A DNA stretch of 37,175 bases from Muribaculaceae bacterium (GTDB lineage Bacteria > Bacteroidota > Bacteroidia > Bacteroidales > Muribaculaceae), in the NCBI GenBank assembly GCA_017557625.1, contig JAFYYG010000074.1:1-37175 (forward strand), in the 5' to 3' direction. Positions 33,240 to 37,175 of this stretch are shown one piece after another. A program made the position numbers and the translations under genes. Under the pieces are notes generated by a model, which worked only from the letters and a program-made list of their open reading frames with translations, did no database searches and was not told the origin of the DNA. The first letter of the stretch is position 1. The number at the start of each line of letters is the position of its first letter.

Positions 33240-33863
33240 ATGGATAAGGAACAAAAAACAGGATGCGCAGCTGGACTGTGCTCCATCTTCTTAGGATTCT
33301 TTCTTGGCTTCTTGTTTTGCTTATTGATTTGCCTCTGCAGCGGATGTCGCTCGCAGAAAAGCGTCACCACATCGGTTGCCGTCGACTCTACTGCCATGTC
33401 GGCGACAACCGAGATAGAGGCGACAAACACCGAGGCAACATCAATGCAAAACTTCTCGCTGCATTTCGACACTCTTGAGATGTGGCTTGCACCAGATATC
33501 AACTCTTTCTCTCAATTCGCTGCGCTTTCACCGACGCCCGACCGAGAGGGAAGCGAAACCGCCGAGAAGGCGGTTTCCTTCCCGTTTTTCTCCCAAAACA
33601 CATCGCCTATGGTCGGTGGTGTCACTCCCATCTACATCCGTGCCACTGGTGCCACCATCGGCAGCGAGAGTGCTGCTTCCTCCAAGAGCAGCGAGACAAA
33701 GGTTAGTACCGACTCGACATCAACCGATGTCTCCAAGAAAGAGGACTCTCACGAAGATGTTGACCGCACTGCGGTAAGCAAGCCTCCCAACACAACGCTT
33801 ATTATCATCACTTGCGTTGCAATGATCCTGGCATTGCTCGCCATCCAAAGATACAAACGATAG
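33240..33863 (+). CDS. Candidate unimolecular spanin
   Basis: A 207-residue protein with an N-terminal signal (hydrophobic ~17-35) ending in LCSGCRSQ, a lipobox-like site with the imperfect Cys at -3. A Ser/Thr-rich hydrophilic domain of ~150 residues follows, then one C-terminal transmembrane helix (~184-200, TTLIIITCVAMILALLAI) and a basic RYKR tail. Lipid anchor at one end, inner-membrane span at the other is the topology of T1 gp11-type u-spanins, which fuse inner and outer membranes at lysis. ATG 33240 is chosen, 2 bp after the previous stop; an upstream ATG at 33228 overlaps it. Confidence 0.6.
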   Translation: MDKEQKTGCAAGLCSIFLGFFLGFLFCLLICLCSGCRSQKSVTTSVAVDSTAMSATTEIEATNTEATSMQNFSLHFDTLEMWLAPDINSFSQFAALSPTPDREGSETAEKAVSFPFFSQNTSPMVGGVTPIYIRATGATIGSESAASSKSSETKVSTDSTSTDVSKKEDSHEDVDRTAVSKPPNTTLIIITCVAMILALLAIQRYKR

Positions 33864-34510
33864 TTTTTTCATTGCTCCGTGTAATTCGTTCAAGGCCTCG
33901 GGTTCCCCGGGGTCTTGTTCCTTTGACACGATTTTTTAGCCATTGGAGTGTGACGTGTTAAGAAATCGCCCAAAAAGTAACATAACAGGCGAGTTATGTT
34001 ACTTTTTGCCGATTTTGTAAAATAAGTGCCTATTATGTGTGAAAAATTATCCTTAAATGGCAATATTCCACCATTTAAGGGAAATGTTCCTCAAATTTCC
34101 GCTAATTTCCGTGAAAATTCACTTTTAACTGAATTTTTACACCAAAAACCGCAAAAATTCCATCTAAAAGGGAATTTTTGCGCACTTTCGCCTAAAATTG
34201 GGACCCTAAATGCGCCAAAAATGCCCATTTTAAGGCACATTTTGGGAATTTTAAGGCGATTTTCGCTCACGATGTCTAATCGTTTTAAAGCGAAAATATA
34301 GAAAAGTGCTTGTGTAGCAAGCACTCTCGGGGTTCAAAGGGGCGAAAACTTCGCCCATTTGTCACGATTGACCTTCCTACCGCCCTACGGCGTGCGCTCG
34401 CTTTCCCTCTCTCTGCCGTGCGGAATATGTGCGAAGTTGCCGAAGTGCGGTATTGCGTCTCATGCATAATGCACGGTATTGCTCCACATTATTTGCATAG
34501 TGCGGTGTTG
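33864..34510. other. Non-coding block dense in inverted repeats
   Basis: There is no convincing gene; an open frame at 34026-34301 overlaps the repeats. Perfect hairpins occur at 34051-34060/34071-34080 (CCTTAAATGG), 34151-34161/34171-34181 (GCAAAAATTCC), 34305-34312/34318-34325 (AGTGCTTG) and 34340-34346/34350-34356 (GGGCGAA). A further 16-bp pair at 33971-34008 is listed separately. Short words (AATTTCC, TTTTAAGGC) are repeated in tandem. The first 350 bp are AT-rich. It may be a structured RNA, recombination region or the remnant of an insertion. Confidence 0.6.
33971..34008. terminator. Perfect 16-bp hairpin, candidate bidirectional terminator
   Basis: CAAAAAGTAACATAAC (33971-33986), AGGCGA loop, and its exact complement (33993-34008). 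A-run and T-run at the stem ends give a terminator shape in both directions. It lies 107 bp after the spanin gene; a protein-binding or recombination site is an alternative. Confidence 0.6.
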
Positions 34511-34514
34511 TCTT

Positions 34515-34544
34515 TTTGCTGACGGCAGCAAAATGATAACTTTG
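34515..34544 (+). promoter_or_regulatory. Tail-fibre promoter
   Basis: TTTG at 34515-34518, 18 bp, then TAACTTTG at 34537-34544, the same spacing as the early and ATPase promoters. A perfect hairpin TTTTGCTG-ACGG-CAGCAAAA (34514-34533) overlaps the -33. The fibre gene starts 19 bp downstream. Confidence 0.7.
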
Positions 34545-34563
34545 AAAATAAAAAGTTGTAACT

Positions 34564-35559
34564 ATGAACCAATCAGTATTAGACGAATTAACTGCCCTCG
34601 TTGATGCCTTGCGTGCCGAGACAACAGCGAGCAGTATCACCCCCGAGCGGTTGGGTGCAATCATTCAGCAGATTATTGACATCCTTCCAGATCTTGACGA
34701 TTCTGATATCGCCAATGCAGCAGCCACAGCACTTGAAGCAGCGCAGACCGCAATCAACCTTGCCAACTCTGCTTTGTCTGCCGCACGGTCGGCAGAAGCG
34801 GCAGCGGGCGACGTTGCCGATGACCTGGCAGCGATAGCAAGCGATGTGGCCGAAGCGTTGGACAAAGCTCTGTCTGCTTACACCAGTGCGCAGTCAGCAA
34901 CCACAGCAGCGCAACAAGCAAGTGCTCAGGTATCGCAACTTGCTTCGCGTGTGTCAACACTTGAATCCTTTAAGACTACGACCGAAAGCAAACTGTCCAA
35001 GACTCCAGAATATCACAGTGCCACATGGCTTGATAGTGAGGAGGGTGCTGTCAGTGAATCCAATCCAGAGAGGCGACAGCTTGTTCGATACACCTCAATG
35101 CTAGCCGCAATCGAAGGAGGCAAGAAGCTGATAAAGAAGTATAACATTGTTGCTTCGGGTATTGATGTTACCAACGGAGCAATAATACTTTCTTTCTTAG
35201 AGGTAGATGACAATAGGCAAATCAAGATGGGTGTGTACCGTGTTACTCGCCCGAGCGGTGCAGATTACTGCGTTGTAGAGAAATCTTCAATACCTCTGCC
35301 TGTGTACAATGCCAATTGGGCGTTGAGAGTTGGCGGATCTCGTGAGCAACTTGATGAGTTGATTAACGTATCACAGGCAACGCCACAAGTGTTGATTATG
35401 GTTAATAGTCAACCTGTGGTGTGGATTGCTAGGCGCAGTAACGATGTTGTGCAGTTCGGAGTGATGACGAGTACTGGCATGAGAATATATACCGTAGAGT
35501 ATAGCAGCGGAGCTGGCGAGACCAACACTACTTATGAAGATAAAGATTTCATTGAATAA
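34564..35559 (+). CDS. Tail fibre or fibre-base protein
   Basis: A 331-residue protein. Residues ~40-145 form an Ala/Ser-rich coiled coil, typical of trimeric phage fibres. The C-terminal half (~155-331) is beta-rich and probably the distal or joining domain. It has its own promoter and is 12 bp upstream of the repeat protein, with which it may assemble. No catalytic motif. Confidence 0.65.
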   Translation: MNQSVLDELTALVDALRAETTASSITPERLGAIIQQIIDILPDLDDSDIANAAATALEAAQTAINLANSALSAARSAEAAAGDVADDLAAIASDVAEALDKALSAYTSAQSATTAAQQASAQVSQLASRVSTLESFKTTTESKLSKTPEYHSATWLDSEEGAVSESNPERRQLVRYTSMLAAIEGGKKLIKKYNIVASGIDVTNGAIILSFLEVDDNRQIKMGVYRVTRPSGADYCVVEKSSIPLPVYNANWALRVGGSREQLDELINVSQATPQVLIMVNSQPVVWIARRSNDVVQFGVMTSTGMRIYTVEYSSGAGETNTTYEDKDFIE

Positions 35560-35571
35560 TATTGATTAACT

Positions 35572-37175
35572 ATGGGAAACCTACGAAATCCTCAGTTGCA
35601 GGAGGTCCACACATCAAAGGGTGACTACCTGCGTTACAAGGGGCGTGATGGCAAACATCACTTCCTTGACAAGATGGAGATGCCCGAGAACGACACTAAC
35701 TCTGTCACCTGGGCGCAACTCAAGGACATGCGCGACAATGCGCTCTTGGAACCAGGGATGCTCTACCGCATCACTGACTATGCGACTACCACCATCCAGA
35801 CCGACACACGCTCAGCCGGTCACCAGTTCGATGTGGTAGTGATGGCACTCTCTCCCTCCACACTCTCTGAGCGTGCATGGGCGATGCCACACAAAGGCGA
35901 CACCTACTTCAAGGATTCAAAGCTCGAGGCATGGCAGCTTTGGTATTGTCTCGACAATGACGTGAAGCGTTTTGCGTGGGCCGATGATGGAGGCTTCAAG
36001 ATTGAGGACAATGACACTGCTTTCCGTCGTGACCCATCGAACGACACTGGTGACTTCTACGGCTGGACCGATGGCGAGACTTTGCTTTTTACCAACACAC
36101 TTTATCCTGCCGGTGGAACACAGACCTACGATGACCAATTCTTTCCTGCCGACAAAGTCAGCGAAGTTGTCGCTTGTGGCAAGGGCGTTATCTATCGCAT
36201 GATAGATGAATGGGGCAACGACTGTCCTTATGATTTCAAGAACATTCAGTTCAAGCGTTGGGCAATTACTGGGATGACAAAGGGTTCGGATGAATTGAAA
36301 GCTGCGTTGATTTATGATGCAGATGATAATCCGTTCTATTATGGAATATATGACGCAACCACTAGCGAGGTTGTCGCACCAGCGGCGGCAGAGATTGATG
36401 ATGTTGATGATTGGCGTTGGCATTACACCTTCCACGGTTGGCGAAAAGATGTTGATGGCGAATTGACAGATTATGACAAATCGGTCAATCCAGTTGCTGC
36501 AACAGAAGAATTTAAACTGTGGTCAGCCGAAGAATATGAGGAGGCAGGCACTATCGATATCTGCAAGGATAATGTTTTAGGTCGCAATCTTGATCGTGTT
36601 GTTATGAATAACGATGGAGATAGTCTTTACTCTGAAGGAGCAATAGATTTGCCAAACAACGTTTTTATGTCGATGTCGTATTGCTTCTACAACGAAGATG
36701 AAAGCTATTGGCAATATTCTTTCGATGAAACTTCTGGAAACCGTTTAGGTGACAAATGCTATAATAACACCTTTGGGAACAATTTCCAAAATAACACCTT
36801 TGGGAACGACTGTTATAGCAACACGTTTGGGAACAACGCCTTTGACAATACCTTTGGGAACAGCTGCTATAACAACACGTTTGGGAACGGTTGTTCAAGA
36901 AACACGTTTGGGAACGGCTGCAATCGCAACACCTTTGGGAACAATTTCCAAAATAACACCTTTGGGAACAGCTGTGGTGCAAACACGTTTGGGAACGAGT
37001 GTTACAACAACACGTTTGGGAACTACTGCAGCAGTAACACGTTTGGGAACTACTGTCGAAACAACACGTTTGGGAACGGCTGTAACTCAAACACGTTTGG
37101 GAACGGCTGCTTCAGCATCACAGTTGGAGAAAATTTTGCTTATTGTCGCATAGGAGACGGAGTGAACACTATCAC
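35572..37175 (+). CDS. NTFGN-repeat tail fibre protein, truncated by the window edge
   Basis: An open frame of 534 codons without stop, running off the right edge. The N-terminal ~395 residues are beta-rich and hydrophilic (MGNLRNPQLQEVHTSKGDYL...; LLEPGMLYRITDY), as in Bacteroidota fibres. From about residue 396 comes an array of nine-residue repeats, NTFGN-x-C-x-x, with 13 exact NTFGN cores and one degenerate copy before the edge. Regular Asn/Phe and central Cys suggest a beta-helix stack. It is likely the receptor-binding or surface-adhesion part of the tail. Confidence 0.7.
   Translation, partial: MGNLRNPQLQEVHTSKGDYLRYKGRDGKHHFLDKMEMPENDTNSVTWAQLKDMRDNALLEPGMLYRITDYATTTIQTDTRSAGHQFDVVVMALSPSTLSERAWAMPHKGDTYFKDSKLEAWQLWYCLDNDVKRFAWADDGGFKIEDNDTAFRRDPSNDTGDFYGWTDGETLLFTNTLYPAGGTQTYDDQFFPADKVSEVVACGKGVIYRMIDEWGNDCPYDFKNIQFKRWAITGMTKGSDELKAALIYDADDNPFYYGIYDATTSEVVAPAAAEIDDVDDWRWHYTFHGWRKDVDGELTDYDKSVNPVAATEEFKLWSAEEYEEAGTIDICKDNVLGRNLDRVVMNNDGDSLYSEGAIDLPNNVFMSMSYCFYNEDESYWQYSFDETSGNRLGDKCYNNTFGNNFQNNTFGNDCYSNTFGNNAFDNTFGNSCYNNTFGNGCSRNTFGNGCNRNTFGNNFQNNTFGNSCGANTFGNECYNNTFGNYCSSNTFGNYCRNNTFGNGCNSNTFGNGCFSITVGENFAYCRIGDGVNTI
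36757..37107 (+). repeat. 27-bp tandem repeat array
   Basis: Thirteen units encoding NTFGN plus four variable residues, usually x-C-x-x. ACC and ACG alternate as the Thr codon. The NFQN unit occurs twice with identical bases (AATTTCCAAAAT between flanking repeats), a sign of duplication or recombination within the array. Confidence 0.85.

Noticed and set aside
34026-34301. 91-residue open frame in the repeat block
   Set aside because: It runs through several perfect inverted repeats, has no promoter or coupling and no recognisable domain; better explained as structured non-coding DNA.
36665-37090. Cys/Ser-rich open frame opposite the NTFGN array
   Set aside because: Its repeat pattern is the reverse complement of the 27-bp array; the forward frame is long and open through the edge.
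36757-37107. CRISPR array or diversity-generating retroelement template
   Set aside because: Repeats are 27-bp in-frame coding units without unique spacers, and no reverse transcriptase or cas gene is present.

Overview
The window is most of a temperate, tailed (siphovirus-like) phage or prophage of a Bacteroidota host, probably Bacteroidales. The host assignment rests on two observations. Most genes lack Shine-Dalgarno sequences. At least six intergenic regions carry the Bacteroidota promoter pattern, a -33 TTTG followed by a -7 box TAnnTTTG. Many structural proteins also look like families common in Bacteroides/Prevotella prophages. No integrase, transposase, reverse transcriptase, tRNA or CRISPR array was seen. 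The last gene runs off the right edge, so the element continues beyond the window.

Layout. 1-840: leftward XRE repressor, paired operators and a Cro-like gene. 841-6320: early region with a LuxR-type regulator, a 1008-residue primase-helicase, a stand-alone DnaA domain IV protein and small unknown genes. 6407-6473: a terminator, then a late promoter that recurs at 29782-29814. 6498-15561: tail and lysis genes (tape measure, tail-completion-like proteins, a holin fused to a DUF5675-like domain, a large tail/baseplate protein). 15600-20641: an accessory island holding an ABC/OLD-like ATPase with an unrecognised partner, small membrane proteins, a five-gene operon behind a structured leader, and hicA/hicB. 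20642-21310: non-coding hub with iterated GTAC-rich repeats. 21311-29711: head and packaging genes (ClpP-type protease with scaffold-like tail, capsid, a protein with a possible frameshift extension, phosphoribosyltransferase-like and phospholipase D-like proteins, small and large terminase). 29831-33863: portal, connector and candidate unimolecular spanin. 33864-34563: non-coding block dense in inverted repeats. 34564 to the end: tail fibres, the last with an NTFGN nonapeptide array.

How it may work together. The TGCTA-N4-TAGCA operator at the repressor/Cro switch, with a second site 20 bp away centre to centre, recurs in front of the accessory units near 15650, 17775 and 18040. The same switch may therefore control early transcription and the accessory genes. 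The ATPase pair lies between two near-identical copies of this element and has its own promoter and an upstream terminator. It looks like an exchangeable cassette and is the best candidate here for an undescribed anti-phage or superinfection-exclusion module. The other notable signals are a leader RNA with three copies of one motif that can pair in two mutually exclusive ways, strong Shine-Dalgarno sequences at identical spacing in a Bacteroidota-type genome, a possible -1 frameshift at 25003-25009, and a shared late promoter motif. All functional statements are read from sequence pattern and family knowledge; nothing was searched.
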